64,000 nt of DNA from Perca fluviatilis (GCF_010015445.1 NC_053112.1:6734403-6798402); one strand, 5' to 3'; numbered from the stretch's first letter, positions 46,889-59,255 are shown. Program-made: numbers and translations. The notes: generated from the sequence alone by a model not told the origin.

Positions 46889-48130
46889 TGCGGTAATTGT
46901 TGTGAAGTGACCGACCATATTCTCCGCCTCATGTTCCTCATCTTATGGTTCATTGATTAAAAAAAAAAAAAAGGTAGCTCCGATTATTAACATTGTTTGG
47001 AATCCTCACAAATATAAACATCCTTATAGCGAAGACTTTAAATAATGGCACCAAAATACTGTGGAAGTGAGAGATAAATGTAACAAAGTGTAGCCTGTAA
47101 TAGTGATGGGCGAATGAAGCGTTGTGAAGCAGTGAACCACTGAGAAGAATTGTTTTGAAAATGGGTTGATTACTCGAAGCTTCAGTAACAGCGACCTCGC
47201 CTGGTGAAGTGCCAAGGCTGCATCTAAATTATCTTCTGGTAGATAGTGGACGGGAGGCTTTAAGAGGCTTTAAGGCTAGTGAAATAAATCACAAACACAC
47301 ACGTGCATATGTATAGTAAGAATGGGATATCATTCTTTTGACAAATAAAGATTTAATTTGTGTATTGTGCTATTGGGTATTGGGGAGGGAGTAATTGGGA
47401 AACTGACGATGTGCTGGGAAAATATGGCACAAGTTGGGTGTGCTTGTGTAACTATGGCCAGGGGTATGTGGGATAGGAAACACTCAAAGATTTTTTATTA
47501 AGGAACATTATTTTTTCCACACGTTTTAGACTAAGTCTGTTTCTTTTTGCTCACAAACTCTCTACATTTGAAAAAACTTCATTGAGAGAGAACGGATGAC
47601 GCCGGTTGACGCTTTTATCCATGCATACATACATTACATACCTTCATACATTACATACCTTATCAGGAGCGATCAGAATAGAGTTTCCCCACGTCAGAAC
47701 GACCTCTCTTCCTAGATGCTTCCATGGTAGGCTAATGAAAATAAATTGATACAAACAAACTAATGCTACTACGAACCAAACGCAATTGTGCATTAAAGTT
47801 ATTACGCTTTGAGCTTTGAAACGAGGCGGGCGGTCAGCAGTGCCGCAGCTGACGTTCGCGTGTTGCGGGGGGGCTGCGAACCACTCAGCTGATTCATTCA
47901 GAGAATGAAGCAGGTGCTGCTCCGGACGTCATATATCACGTGATGTTTCCGTACCAAAGCAACCTTCGGAGCAGTGCTTCAAATGGAGTTGTAGTTAATG
48001 GTTTGAAGCACGTACCGAAGTTTCAGTGTCAGACTGACACCACTAGTTCTCACGTTATAAAATAGTATGAACACGACCTTGTTGTAGATCATAAACAACC
48101 ACGTATGAATGTATTTTTCCACATAAAAAT

Positions 48131-48249
48131 GAAGCCCCACATAACGCAGTGTATCAAAAAATTATTTGAAACTCTTATTGTTCCTCTCCAGAGAAATCTT
48201 TAGTAAAAGGCGAAAGATTTATACGATCTGAAGAGAAACAAGAGTGTAT
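48131..48249 (-). ncRNA. U5 snRNA copy 18 (type A)
   Basis: A two-base change in the loop-proximal stem (GATTTCTCTGGAGAGG). Sm site canonical, 3' stem GATACACTGCGTTATGTGGGGC imperfect. Promoter block intact apart from GAAGCGG. Confidence 0.78.
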
Positions 48250-49428
48250 TGGAGTGTTGCTGTGAAGTGAGCGACCAGATTCTCCGCTTCATGTTCCTCA
48301 CTTATGGTTCAGTACCCGAGTACCTGAGCTTTGGGGGTGGGGGCCCTAAGAAGCTTTGTGCTGGGGAGAAGCGTATACTAGTGCGCTTATAGTGTCACCT
48401 ATACATGCTTATTTGGTTTACGTTATGTTTCCTTGAATGTTATGGTCACTATGTCATCTTTTCTTGATTTTTGTCTGGTTATGTGGTGATGACGAAAGGT
48501 AGGTTCGGGGACGTGTTCATGTTATAAATGGTGTTGTATATATACCGTTAAAAAATGAATAAAACTTGTATTCATAAGAACTATCAAAGTTACTTTTAGT
48601 TAACTTAACTGTTAAGGCCATTACAACCACCGGGTGACAAATGAGCGACGCGAAAATGCAAAAGCTATTCACACCGGCAGCTGGTGCGAATTTGCGACAG
48701 TTGAGTGAGAATTTGTATGCATCATTTTATGGTGCAATTGTCCTTTATTAATGTAAAGGAAATAATGATTCTCCTGTATTGTTCAAAACGTTCTGCATAT
48801 TCAAAACATCACGTGTTTCCTGGATGGGTTTTATAGGAATCATGTTCATCTACAACAACAAATCTGTCAGAGAACGAGACCGTGTTAAAGCCAGAAACTC
48901 CAAAAGTTTAAATCTACATGAATCTATCTTTATTTTTCACTTTCTGTTGTGCAGGAACACTAAGAGGTTTATGCAACAACAAGCTTTTGTCAACTTTTGA
49001 AGTTGATGTGTTGGCTATGATTAATTATAACGTCAGTCGTTAATTCAACAATTAATATAAGACACCTAGTTGGGCTTACTAAAATAGCTATACAGTTTCA
49101 TTAAACAGATAATGTATAAATACTATCATGAGCTAATATTAACAGTGTTTAATGATAGGGCCTTTAAAATTATCACTTCAAAGGTTGGATCAATCCTAAG
49201 TAGAATAGATAAGCATATAAGAAGGTGGGTCCAAACCAGTTAATGATTACAAGACGAATTATTTTTTTAAAGATCATTTTTTGGCATTTTAGTCCTTTAT
49301 TTAAAGGAGTAACTTGATGTATAGGGGTAGATATCTGCCTTGACATAAACAACTCTAACTTCATAAAGTATTAGTAATACTAAATGCTCATAGCTAATCA
49401 TATTTTCATTTATATTTCACATTGAAAG

Positions 49429-49547
49429 GAAGCCCCGCAGTATATAGGGCATCAATAAATTATTTGAAACTCATAATGTTCCTCTCCACGGAAATCTTTA
49501 GTAAAAGGCGAAAGATTTATACGATCTGAAGAGAAGCCAGAGTGTAT
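49429..49547 (-). ncRNA. U5 snRNA copy 19 (B/C recombinant)
   Basis: Loop I and stems canonical, but the Sm site is broken (AATTTATTGATGCC) as in copy 2, with which it also shares 3' flank and recombinant promoter. Copies 2 and 19 are therefore paralogues from one recombination event. Confidence 0.8.
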
Positions 49548-50789
49548 TGCTGTTTGGTCGTGAAGTGAGCGACCATATTCTCCGCCTCATGTTCCTCACT
49601 TATGGTTCATTGATTAAAAAAAAAAGGTAGCTCCGAATTATTAACATTGTTTGGAATCCTCACAAATATAAACATCCTTATAGCGAAGACTTTAAATAAT
49701 GGCACCAAAATACTGTGGAAGTGAGAGATAAATGTAACAAAGTGTAGCCTGTAATAGTGATGGGCGAATGAAGCGTTGTGAAGCAGTGAACCACTGAGAA
49801 GAATTGTTTTGAAAATGGGTTGATTACTCGAAGCTTCAGTAACAGCGACCTCGCTTGGTGAAGTGCCAAGGCTGCATCTAAATTATCTTCTGGTAGATAG
49901 TGGACAGGAGGCTTTAAGAGGCTTTAAGGCTAGTGAAATAAATCACAACACACACACACACGTGCACATGTTAGTAAGAATGGGATATCATTCTTTTGAC
50001 AAATAAAGATTAATGAATTTGTGTATTGTGCTATTGGGTATTGGGGAGGGAGTGCTTGGGAAGAGCTGACGTGGGGAAAATATGGCACAAGTTGGGGTGT
50101 GTACGTATGGCCAGGGGTATGTGGGATAGGGAACACTCAAAGATTTTTATTAAGGAACATTATTTTTTCCACACGTTTTTAGACTAAGTCTGTTTCTTTT
50201 TTTGCTCACAAACTCTCTACATTTAGAAAAACTTCATTGAGAGAGAACGGATGACGCCGGCTGACGCTTTTATCCATGCATACATACATTACATACCTTC
50301 ATACATTACATACCTTATCAGGAGCGATCAGAATAGAGTTTCCCCACGTCAGAACGACCTCTCTTCCTAGATGCTTCCATAGTAGGCTAATGAAAATAAA
50401 TTGATACAAACAAACTAATGCTACTACGAACCAAACGCAATGTTGTGCATTAAAGTTATTACGCTTTGAGCTTGAAACGAGGCGGTGCCAGTTGTAGTGC
50501 AGCAGCTGACTGGTCCGCGTGTGGCGGTGGTGCTGCGAACCACTCAGCTGATTCATTCAGAGAATGAAGCAGGTGCTGCTCCGGACGTCATATGTCACGT
50601 GATGTTTCCGTACCAAAGCAACCTTCGGAGCAGTGCTTCAAATGGAGTTGTAGTTAATGGTTTGAAGCACGTACCGAAGTTTCAATCTCAGACTGATACC
50701 ACTAGTTCTCACGTTATAAAATATTATGAAGACTGCCTTGTTGTAGATCATAAACAACCACATATGATTGTATTTTTCCACATAAAAAT

Positions 50790-50908
50790 GAAGCCCCACA
50801 TAACGCAGGGCATCAAAAAATTATTTGAAACTCTTATTGTTCCTCTCCACGGAAATCTTTAGTAAAAGGCGAAAGATTTATACGATCTGAAGAGAAACAA
50901 GAGTGTAT
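50790..50908 (-). ncRNA. U5 snRNA copy 20 (type A)
   Basis: The best-preserved type A copy: canonical loop I, stems, Sm site AATTTTTTGATGCC and 3' stem GCCCTGCGTTATGTGGGGC. Promoter block intact. The downstream type B copy is missing here, so C follows A directly. Confidence 0.88.
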
Positions 50909-51830
50909 TGGAGTGATGCTGTGAAGTGAGCGACCAGATTCTCCGCCTCATGTTCCTCACTTATGGTACAGAGTACAGTACCTGAGCTTTCTGGGGGGGT
51001 GGTGGGGGGCTCCTAAGAAGCTTTGTGCTGGGGAGAAGCGTATACTATGTGCTTATAGTGTCACCTATACATGCTTATTTGGTTTACGTTATGTTTCCTT
51101 GAATGTTATGGTCACTATGTCATCTTTTCTTGATTTTTGTCTGGTTATGTGGTGATGACGAAAGGTAGGTTCGGGGGGCGTGTTCATGTTATAAATGGTG
51201 TTGCATATATACCGTTAAAAATGAATAAAACTTGTATTCATAAGAACTATCAAAGTTACTTTTAGTTAACTTAACTGTTAAGGCCGTTACACACCGGGTG
51301 ACGAATGAGCGACGCGAAAATGCGAAAAGCTATTCACACCGGCAGCGATGCGAATTTGCGACAGTTGAGTGAGAATTTGTATGCATCATTTTATGGTGCA
51401 AATGTCCTTTTATTAATGTAAAGGAAATAATGATTCTCCTGTATTGTTCAAAACGTTCTGCATATTCAAAACATCACGTGTTTCTGGATGGTTTTTTTAG
51501 GAATCATGTTCATCTACAACAACAAATCTGTCAGAGAACGAGACCGTGTTAAAGCCAGAAACTCCAAAAGTTTAAATCTATCTTTATTTTTCACTTCCTG
51601 TTGTGCTCTTTAACCCCAAAATTTAGCATTTTCATTTGAGAGCTGGACATTTCTGACCGCATTCAAAGCCAGCTTCATTTCACGGAGAAAGCGAAATATT
51701 CTAAATATTAAGGAGGAGTCAGGGGGAGACGCAGTCACGCTGCTCACCCACACACATCGGCAGTCAAACAGATCTATAATGAGGAGTTATAGAGTCAGAC
51801 TGTGTTTAGGTTTGTTTTTCACATTGAAAG

Positions 51831-51949
51831 GAAGGCCCGCATGAAGCAGGGCATCAAAAAATTATTTAGAACTCTTAATGTTCCTCTCCACGGAAATCTT
51901 TAGTAAAAGGCGAAAGATTTATACGATCTGAAGAGAAACAAGAGTGAAT
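51831..51949 (-). ncRNA. U5 snRNA copy 21 (type C)
   Basis: All core elements canonical, with CTTGTTTCTCTTCAG at the 5' side as in type A. Sm site and 3' stem GCCCTGCTTCATGCGGGCC intact, promoter block intact. Last copy before the 3.9-kb transposon. Confidence 0.87.
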
Positions 51950-53686
51950 TGCGGTATTTCTGTGAAGTGACCGACCATATTCTCCGCCTCATGTTCCTCA
52001 CTTATGGTTCATTGATTAAAAAAAAAAAAAGGTAGCTCCGATTATTAACATTGTTTGGAATCCTCACAAATATAAACACCCTTAGAGCGAATACTTTAAA
52101 TAATGGCACCAAAATACTGTGGAAGTGAGAGATAAATGTAACAAAGTGTAGCCTGTAATAGTGATGGGCGAATGAAGCGTTGTGAAGCAGTGAACCACTG
52201 AGAAGAATTGTTTTGAAAATGGGTTGATTACTCGAAGCTTCAGTAACAGCGACCTCGCCTGGTGAAGTGCCAAGGCTGCATCTAAACTATCTTCTGGGAG
52301 ATATTGGACCAAGACTGTACGGCTTCAGCCTGGAGCGTACCATGTCATGCCGTCCCGTCTCATGCCGTCCCGCCTGGGGCCATCCCCGACCTTCTACTTT
52401 TCAAAATAAAAGCTCGCGTCTCATGCCATCCATCTGGAATAAAATACGTATTAAAAATACGTTTTTGCGTCGACTATCATGCTAATGAATATAATACTTA
52501 AAAATATTGGTTAAGTAAACAGTAAGATAAATGCAGACTATCGTGCTAATGAATAAAATACTTTATATTAAATAATTTATATATTTGGTCTTTTTTTTAA
52601 ACTAAACAGTAAGATGCAGACTATCATGCTAATGAATAATATATTTGGTGCAATATAGAATATAAAAATAAAAAGCAGTCTTGGAAAGAGTGTAACATGT
52701 TTATTTTATTATAAGTTCAGAAACATTGATGACCTCCAGAATCCCCTCCTTGGTCAGGTCAACAGGTTCCTGAATGAACACATTTAACACTTATTTTGAG
52801 AATTCATTATGTAGACAGTTTGTAGTATTTTGACAGTAGGTATGTATACAAGTTTACTTCATTCACACTAACCGACTGTTGAGGAGGGATTGTCCTGGGC
52901 CTCTTTGCGTCCTCCTTATCTGCTATTATCTGTACACAGACAACAATTATTTAATTGTCACAGTGTGCAAATACATATTTAAAAATATTTAAAAGTCAGT
53001 AAAAAGTATGCATATGAAGTGGGAGGTTTGGATCCAAAATATATCAAATCATATAATAAGTAATCCTTAGCATGCAGGTCACAACATCGTCAACAACTAT
53101 CAAAATGTGATTCTTACGAATTGATTTTCATATTTCCTTTTCTGTGCGAACCTTTAAAACAGACAGATTTTCTTAAATTACATGTTAGAGATTAAGACGA
53201 ATAGTAATTACATCTATATGTATAATTTTGGCTTTGTTATACATTTTTATGTTACAGTTGTACATGTGATAATGAAATCAGACACACCTGACAACTGAAT
53301 GACCCGACAGGAGCAACAGGCACCACCATGTCCTGATTGTGTCCATGTCACCCTAGAAATACAACATTTTAAACAATGAAGTCATGTTCTACAAAAACAG
53401 TACTGTAATATGTCTGTAGATTTTATGGGCACTTACAGTTGTGAAGTCAAAATCTGCCCCCAGCACAATGTAAAGAGCATACTGTAATAAAAAAGAAAAC
53501 GTATTGGTCTGTACTAGTCTTGGAAAAACATACTAAGCTATATTCCCCTGGTATTTAAATAAAATAACAGATCCACAGCTAATATGTTGTCAGTTCAATT
53601 ATATTTAACACCCAACACAACATTTGAGGACAACACACAATACCATTAACATGAAGATCCTATAGAAGAAGCTATAATTATAGTGC

Positions 53687-53691
<5 letters not shown>

Positions 53692-53725
<34 letters not shown>

Positions 53726-53843
53726 GCACACATACATATACACACATACATATACACACATACATACATACATACATACAATACATACATACATACATAT
53801 ATACATACATACACATACATACATACATATATACATACATACC
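53692..53843. repeat. (CA)n/(TACA)n tract within the transposon
   Basis: CACACA followed by TATACACATACATACATACA units, between two putative exons of the broken transposon gene. Confidence 0.95.
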
Positions 53844-53981
53844 TGGAGTGAGTTCCGTAGGAACATGCACAGATTGAAGGTCAAAATGACACCATCATCA
53901 AAGTTATGCAAACCATCCTTATACTCCTGGTATCTGTAAAGCATCCCACATTGGCCACACTCTTTGCAGTAAGTGCTGAGA

Positions 53982-54045
53982 CCTGAGAGGAGAGGAGAGG
54001 AGAGGAGAGGAGAGGAGAGGGAGTGGGGTGGGGTGGGGTGTGAGT
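53982..54045. repeat. (GGAGA)n and GGGGT tract within the transposon
   Basis: About seven AGGAG units followed by GTGGGGTGGGGTGGGGTG, inside a small intron of the broken transposon gene. Confidence 0.9.
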
Positions 54046-56465
54046 CTATTTATTGTGGGGGAATAAGTGATGCTGAACAACAAGTTAACAAAAGATTTCA
54101 GCTTACCTTTCAGAACACCAGTCAAAGACACAATCTGTGCTTGACTTGTGATGACAACTGGTGGGCCAAGAACTATGTTTCCTGGACATGCAGAGCACAC
54201 AGTTTCCAGAGGAATAAGCTACATTGGACAGTCTTCATTTCGGACAAATAGGACATCGTCAGGTAAGACAGATGGGTATTTTTTGGAAGAGTAAATGTAT
54301 GACACCATTTTTTTTAGTCTGTCATCTTCAGGAGGATATGTGATGCCCCTATTTTCAGGTAATGGCTCTTGTTCAGTCGTCTCTGATGTCCGCTCTGTGC
54401 GCCGTACCTTCCTGAAGAGGTGCCTCTGTGTCTCAAATAAATGCCATTTGGCCACATATTTATGAATGCATGACATTCTTGGTTTTGAACATGGGCAATG
54501 CCAGGTATTCATACTTTTATCATATGTCACCACAACTCGTCCCAGTCAGCTGTAATAACTTAAATTCGGTTCATAGACTGATATGTACCGTTTCAGCTCT
54601 GATTTCAAGGTGACATTAACAGAGACTGGCACACTGGCAGTAGTTGCCTGTGACTGGAGCTGGAGACACTGCTGTTTCCTGTTTTCTCCAAACCACTTGT
54701 TTTCCACCATATCAGTAAGAGTTTCTTCACTCAGTACAGTATTGGTGGCAATAGCTGAACAGTAGTCAAGAGAGCGGACATGATGGCATTGAAATGTCTT
54801 CAAGCCACTCCTGACAGCAAAGTCACTGGCATGTTGGCACTCACTGGACTCACACTTGATTTGGTGCTCTTTCCCCCAAGTTCTCTTTTGGACATGAAGA
54901 GGTACAAAAGCTCTAAGAAACGACTTTTTCACAGCATATATGCCATTCTTCTCATCAATGCATACAGCATCTAGATGGGAATTTGCAGTGATGTCTCTGA
55001 CAGCTTTATCTGTGTGTTGTCTGTAAATGTGCTTCTTGATATTTTTTCTTTGGAACTGCACATTGAGGACAAAGTACATTTGGTAACTTTGCACGGCGCA
55101 CTCTGCAGGGAGGGTTGTCCAGGTTAGCAAGAAGGAACGGCAAGAAGGATTCTGGCGGTGGGTCTTGGGGTCTCTCTGCTGGGTCTCTTTGTCCTTGTAT
55201 TTCACTATACTGTACCTGACACAGACACACACAGGTTTGAAAAACACACTAAACATTCACACAGATAGTTTTCTTTATAAACAGACACACATATACTCAC
55301 CGATACAGGCAGTTTGTCAGTGCTGAGATGAGGTAGGTTCACAGATCCTGCTGCAGAGAATTGACAATCAACTAAAAGCATTAAGTGAACGCAGCCAAGT
55401 GCAGCTCCACAGAAAATGCCTCTGTATAGCCTGCCTTTTTATTGTTGTCTTGAGGTAGAAAGGACAGTGGAAGTGACCACTGCTTCCACTCCTGCAGGCG
55501 TGGTGGCATTTTGTTATGAAGAAATCTATGAAGGGACAAAAGCATTACGTGCTTACCCTATAAAATAAAGCAACTAGTATGTAAAGTTACTATTAGTAAG
55601 CTTACTAAGTAGCAGTAGTTACAAACAAACAAATGATAATGGCATAGCACAAAGCTGATGGAGGGAACTAACCTTCATGTTGAATGGCATTCTTTACATG
55701 CACCTCCATGTGCTGCAAAACCTTTGCCCTACACCGGGGCTTGTATATTGAAGTGGGGCAAAGGGGACAATGATGGTCGGTACAGCACACCGTGCATCGT
55801 GTCACCTGCAGTGTGTTATTTGTTTTAAAGACACTGATGTGCACCTTAAAGACAATCACAGAAAGAAACCATCAGAGTCTGCAACCATAAATTGCTCTAG
55901 GTAACGTTAGTTAACATTCGCTAACAAATGTCAACCAACGCTGATGCAGGTTTCATCAAATGTACGTTAACATCAGGGACACAACAATAACATCCAGAAA
56001 TCAGCAAACTATGTATGGCTAAAATTGCTACTTTAACAGTTTAAACGTTTTTCAATTGATTGCAACAAACGTGGTCACGAACTTACCCGTGACTCTGGTG
56101 ACTCCATCTGGAAATCTGGAAAATAATTCGCGATTTTGTATTTTTGACCCTCTGAACTTACCGTTGGAAAGCCTCGGCATGAGACGGGACGCCATGACAT
56201 GGGACGCTCCAGGCTGCAGCCATACCCGCCTCTAGTGGACAGGAGGCTTTAAGAGGCTTTAAGGCTAGTGAAATAAATCACACACGTGCACAGTGAATAG
56301 TGCTCATGTATACTAAGAATGGGATGGATCAAATAAAGATTGATGAATGTGTGTATTGTGTTATTGGGTATTGGGGAGAGAGTGCTTGGGAAACTGAGGA
56401 TGTGCTGGGAAAATATGGCACAAGTTGGGTGTGCTTGTGTAACTATGGCCAGGGGGTATGTGGGT

Positions 56466-56935
56466 TATTTATGTATTTAAGTTTATTTGAATAGGGACAA
56501 GTATGTTACATAAACTCATGTTACATACTACAACATTTTAGCCGAAGCTAATTCTCAATGTCAGTCCCTAGTGGGCCTTTACATAAAGTTCAACAATATA
56601 TAGTTAAAATAAACATAATGATACAGTATAACACAATAACAACGAAACCGACAGTTAGTGGTCACATTTTTGACCTCTGATTAAAGAGTCTTTGAGTTTG
56701 TGTTTGAAAAGGACCCAGTTTGACTCTCCTTTCAGTTCAATGGGTAAACAATTCCCAGCTTTTGTTCCTTGTATAGAGAAAGCTGATTGTCCAAATGAAG
56801 TACTACATTTCGGTATCTGACAGTTCCCGTTCTGAGCTCCTCTAGTCCTTGAACCCACAGCCATGAGAGCAACTATGCACTCACTCAAGACCTGCGGGGC
56901 TTGCTGATTTAAGCATGGTTGGGGAACACTCAACA
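56466..56935 (-). mobile_element. non-LTR retrotransposon 3' end with reverse-transcriptase ORF tail
   Basis: The minus-strand frame ends TSFGQSAFSIQGTKAGNCLP ... FKHKLKDSLI. It recalls the FSVRGxKLWNSLP...FKxxLK tail that closes the ORF of many fish LINEs. It is followed by a 3' UTR with GACTGACATTGAGAATTAGC and TGTCCCTATTCAAATAAA. 5' truncated, as usual for LINEs. Inserted in the spacer module; the array sequence resumes at about 56936 (GGGGAACACTCAA). Confidence 0.7.
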
Positions 56936-57234
56936 CAGATTTTTTAGTAAGGAACAATATTTTTTCCACACTTTTTGGACTAAGCCCGTTTCTTTTTTTG
57001 CTCACAAACTCTCCACATTTAGAGAAAATGTATTCAGAGGGAACAGATGACGCCGGCTGACACCATACATTACATACCTTACCAGGAGCGATCAGAATAA
57101 AGTTTTCCCACGTCAGAACGACCTCTCTTCCTAGATGCTTCCATAGTAGGCTAATGAAAATAAATCGATACAAACAAACTAATGCTACTACGAACCAAAC
57201 GCAATGTTGTGCATTAAAGTTATTACGCTTTGAG

Positions 57235-57255
57235 CTCATGTTCCTCACTCATGGT
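57235..57255 (-). promoter_or_regulatory. orphan snRNA promoter block without a U5 body
   Basis: CTCATGTTCCTCACTCATGG, the type D form of the PSE block, directly follows TATTACGCTTTGAG of the spacer module. No U5 sequence lies on its 3' side. This marks a deletion or recombination that removed one U5 gene but kept its promoter. Confidence 0.65.
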
Positions 57256-57581
57256 TCACTGTAAACAAAGGACGAGTATTGAAATTATTTGAACCCGTCA
57301 CATATATAAACTGCCTACAAGGTCGACTTCATATAATTGCGCCAAAATAACTGTGGAGATAAGAGACAAATATAGAAAAACGTGTAGTTTGTATAACTTC
57401 CACACATGTGCCAAGCATTGTGCTCACACTCACTCTACGCTTACTGCCAATGAAATGCGGTCCTGACTTCTTCTTGATTTACAGGATTTATAGAAATAGA
57501 TTTCTGTCTTGACAGAAACAGTTTTAATGTAAGCATATACATCTGGCTAATGACATTTCAGTTTATTTTTTACACTGAAAG

Positions 57582-57700
57582 ACAGCCCTGCAGTATGCAG
57601 GGCATCAAAAAATTGTTTGGAACTCTTAATGTTCCTCTCCACGGAAATCTTTAGTAAAAGGCGAAAGATTTATACGTTCTGAAGAGAAACAAGAGCGTAT
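57582..57700 (-). ncRNA. U5 snRNA copy 22
   Basis: 5' end ATACGCTCTTGTTTCTC like the plus-strand copy 28. One change, AGAACGTATAAATC for AGATCGTATAAATC. Sm site AACAATTTTTTGATGCC; 3' stem GCCCTGCATACTGCAGGGC pairs perfectly. Promoter block intact. First copy right of the transposon. Confidence 0.85.
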
Positions 57701-58286
57701 TGCAGCGTTGTGGTGAAGTGAGCGAACAGATTCTCCGCCACATGTTCCTCACTTATGGTTCATTGATAAAAAAAAAAAAGTAGGCTCCGATTATTGAAAT
57801 TATTTGGAATCCTCACAAATATAAACTGCCTCATAGCGAAGACTTTAAATAATCGCAATGAAAATAAATTGATACAAACAAACTAATGCTACTACGAACC
57901 AAACGCAATGTTGTGCATTAAAGTTATTACGCTGTGAGCTTGAAACGAGGCGGTGCCAGTTGTAGTGCAGCAGCTGACTGGTCCGCGTGTGGCGGTGGCG
58001 CTGCGAACCACTCAGCTGATTCATTCAGAGAATGAAGCAGGTGCTGCTCCGGACGTCATGTCACGTGATGTTTCCGTACCAAAGCAACCTTCGGAGCAGT
58101 GCTTCAAATGGAATAGTTAATGGGTTAGGATTATACCATCACTGTATTTTAGCCTTTCATACGCTAGATTATTTTACGATTATTAGTGAAAGATTGCTGA
58201 AGCAGATGTAGATCTCACTTTACAAAGTTATATCAGACGTAAGACTTCATAACAAAACCCATCTCCATTTATTTTTACATTGTTGG

Positions 58287-58405
58287 GAAGCCCCGCATAA
58301 TGCAAGGCATCAAAAAATTAGTGGAAACTCTTAATGTTCCTCTCCACGGAAATCTTTAGTAAAAGGCGAAAGATTTATACGATCTGAAGAGAAACAAGAG
58401 TGTAC
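58287..58405 (-). ncRNA. U5 snRNA copy 23 (no promoter block)
   Basis: RNA body canonical with Sm site AATTTTTTGATGCC, but the upstream side diverges right after GGTCGCTCACTTC: ATATAATATGG replaces GAATCTGG and no PSE-like sequence follows; a retrotransposon-like fragment starts instead. Likely silent. Near-identical to copy 25. Confidence 0.82.
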
Positions 58406-58492
58406 TGCTGACTGTTTGTGAAGTGAGCGACCATATTATATTCATAGACAATGTGCAAAACTCAGACTCATGGATGGCTGCTACTTACGATT

Positions 58493-58620
58493 CTTATTCT
58501 TTATTTTATAAAGGACAACACACATTAATTAACATTTCTGTAAATGGGCCAGTGTTAGCCAGACGGCGAATTTTCAACTGTTAGTCCTTTGGCCAGATGA
58601 TTTTAGACCCGCTAGCTTTC
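58493..58620 (-). mobile_element. LINE 3' UTR fragment in the subcluster
   Basis: TTTATTTTATAAAGGACAAC ... GGGCCAGTGTTAGCCAGACG ... GTTAGTCCTTTGGCC is the same family as 26822-26965. It replaces the promoter region of U5 copy 23 and is duplicated with it at 59889-60010. Confidence 0.5.
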
Positions 58621-58802
58621 TTTTTTCTTAAAAGTGTTTATCTTTTTCGAAGTTTGTCGCTTATTTGAATTTTTTTTGTCACTTATGGTGCATACATATT
58701 CTTCAGAAACGCAAACACACTTCTCACCCACGCACATGGGCAGTTTCACAGCTCTTTAATGATAAATTGCATCATATTTTTGTTTAATTTATACATCATT
58801 AG

Positions 58803-58921
58803 GAAACCCCACAGTAAGCAGGGCATCAAAAAATTATTTGAAACTCATAATGTTCTTCTCCACGGAAATCTTTAGTAAAAGGCGAAAGATTTATACGATC
58901 TGAAGAAAAACAAGTGTGTAT
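58803..58921 (-). ncRNA. U5 snRNA copy 24 (compensated stem variant)
   Basis: Two changes occur on opposite sides of one stem: CTTGTTTTTCTTCAG for CTTGTTTCTCTTCAG, and GTGGAGAAGAAC for GTGGAGAGGAAC. A C-G pair becomes U-A, so pairing is kept. Loop I, Sm site and 3' stem GCCCTGCTTACTGTGGGGT intact. Promoter block intact. Confidence 0.86.
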
Positions 58922-59255
58922 ACTGCAGTACTGTGAAGTGAGCGAACAGATTCTCCGCCTCATGTTCCTCACTTATGGTACAGGAAGTACCTGAGCTTTC
59001 TGGGGGGGGGCTCCTAAGAAGCCTTGTGCTGGAGAGAAGCGTATACTATGTGCTTATAGTGTCACCTATTCATGCTTATTTGGTTTACGTTATGTTTCCT
59101 TGAATGTTATGGTCAATATGTCATCTTTTCTTGATTTTTGTCTGGGTATGTGGTTCGGGGGGGCGTGTTCATGTTGTAAAATGTGTTGTATATATACCGT
59201 AAAAAAATGAATAAAACTTGTATTCATAAAAACTATCAAAGTTACTTTTAGTTAA

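Larger units (their letters stand above)
52705..55805 (-). pseudogene. broken transposon gene with zinc-finger, cysteine-cluster and SWIM-like motifs
   Basis: Likely exons on the minus strand, in order. 55805-55673: CTVCCTDHHCPLCP then KVLQHMEVHV, a zinc finger. 55215-54107: CPQCAVPKKK; IPIHVQK-like PLHVQKRTWGKEHQIKCESS; then SWIM-like WHCPCSKPRMSCIHKY. 53984-53843: STYCKECGQCGMLYRY, a cysteine cluster. Several small putative exons then lead to EGILEVINVSEL and AATAAA (52710-52705). The long exon has a frame change near 55015-55085 and in-frame stops at 54546-54548 and 54219-54221. The motif set recalls proteins linked to KDZ transposases of fish, but no RNase H-like catalytic core is seen. 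I cannot confirm the family. It is dead as a transposase gene. Confidence 0.5.
52310..56232. mobile_element. 3.9-kb DNA transposon inserted in the U5 array (possibly KDZ/Zisupton-like)
   Basis: Ends share about 50-bp inverted repeats: CAGCCTGGAGCGTACCATGT at left and CAGCCTGGAGCGTCCCATGT as complement of the right, both continuing to CCGTCCCGTCTCATGCC or GCGTCCCGTCTCATGCC. Flanks TATTGGAC (52302-52309) and TAGTGGAC (56233-56240) are an 8-bp target duplication with one change. The interrupted spacer resumes exactly at 56233. Inside is a broken multi-exon gene on the minus strand and a poly(A) signal near the left end. Confidence 0.8.
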
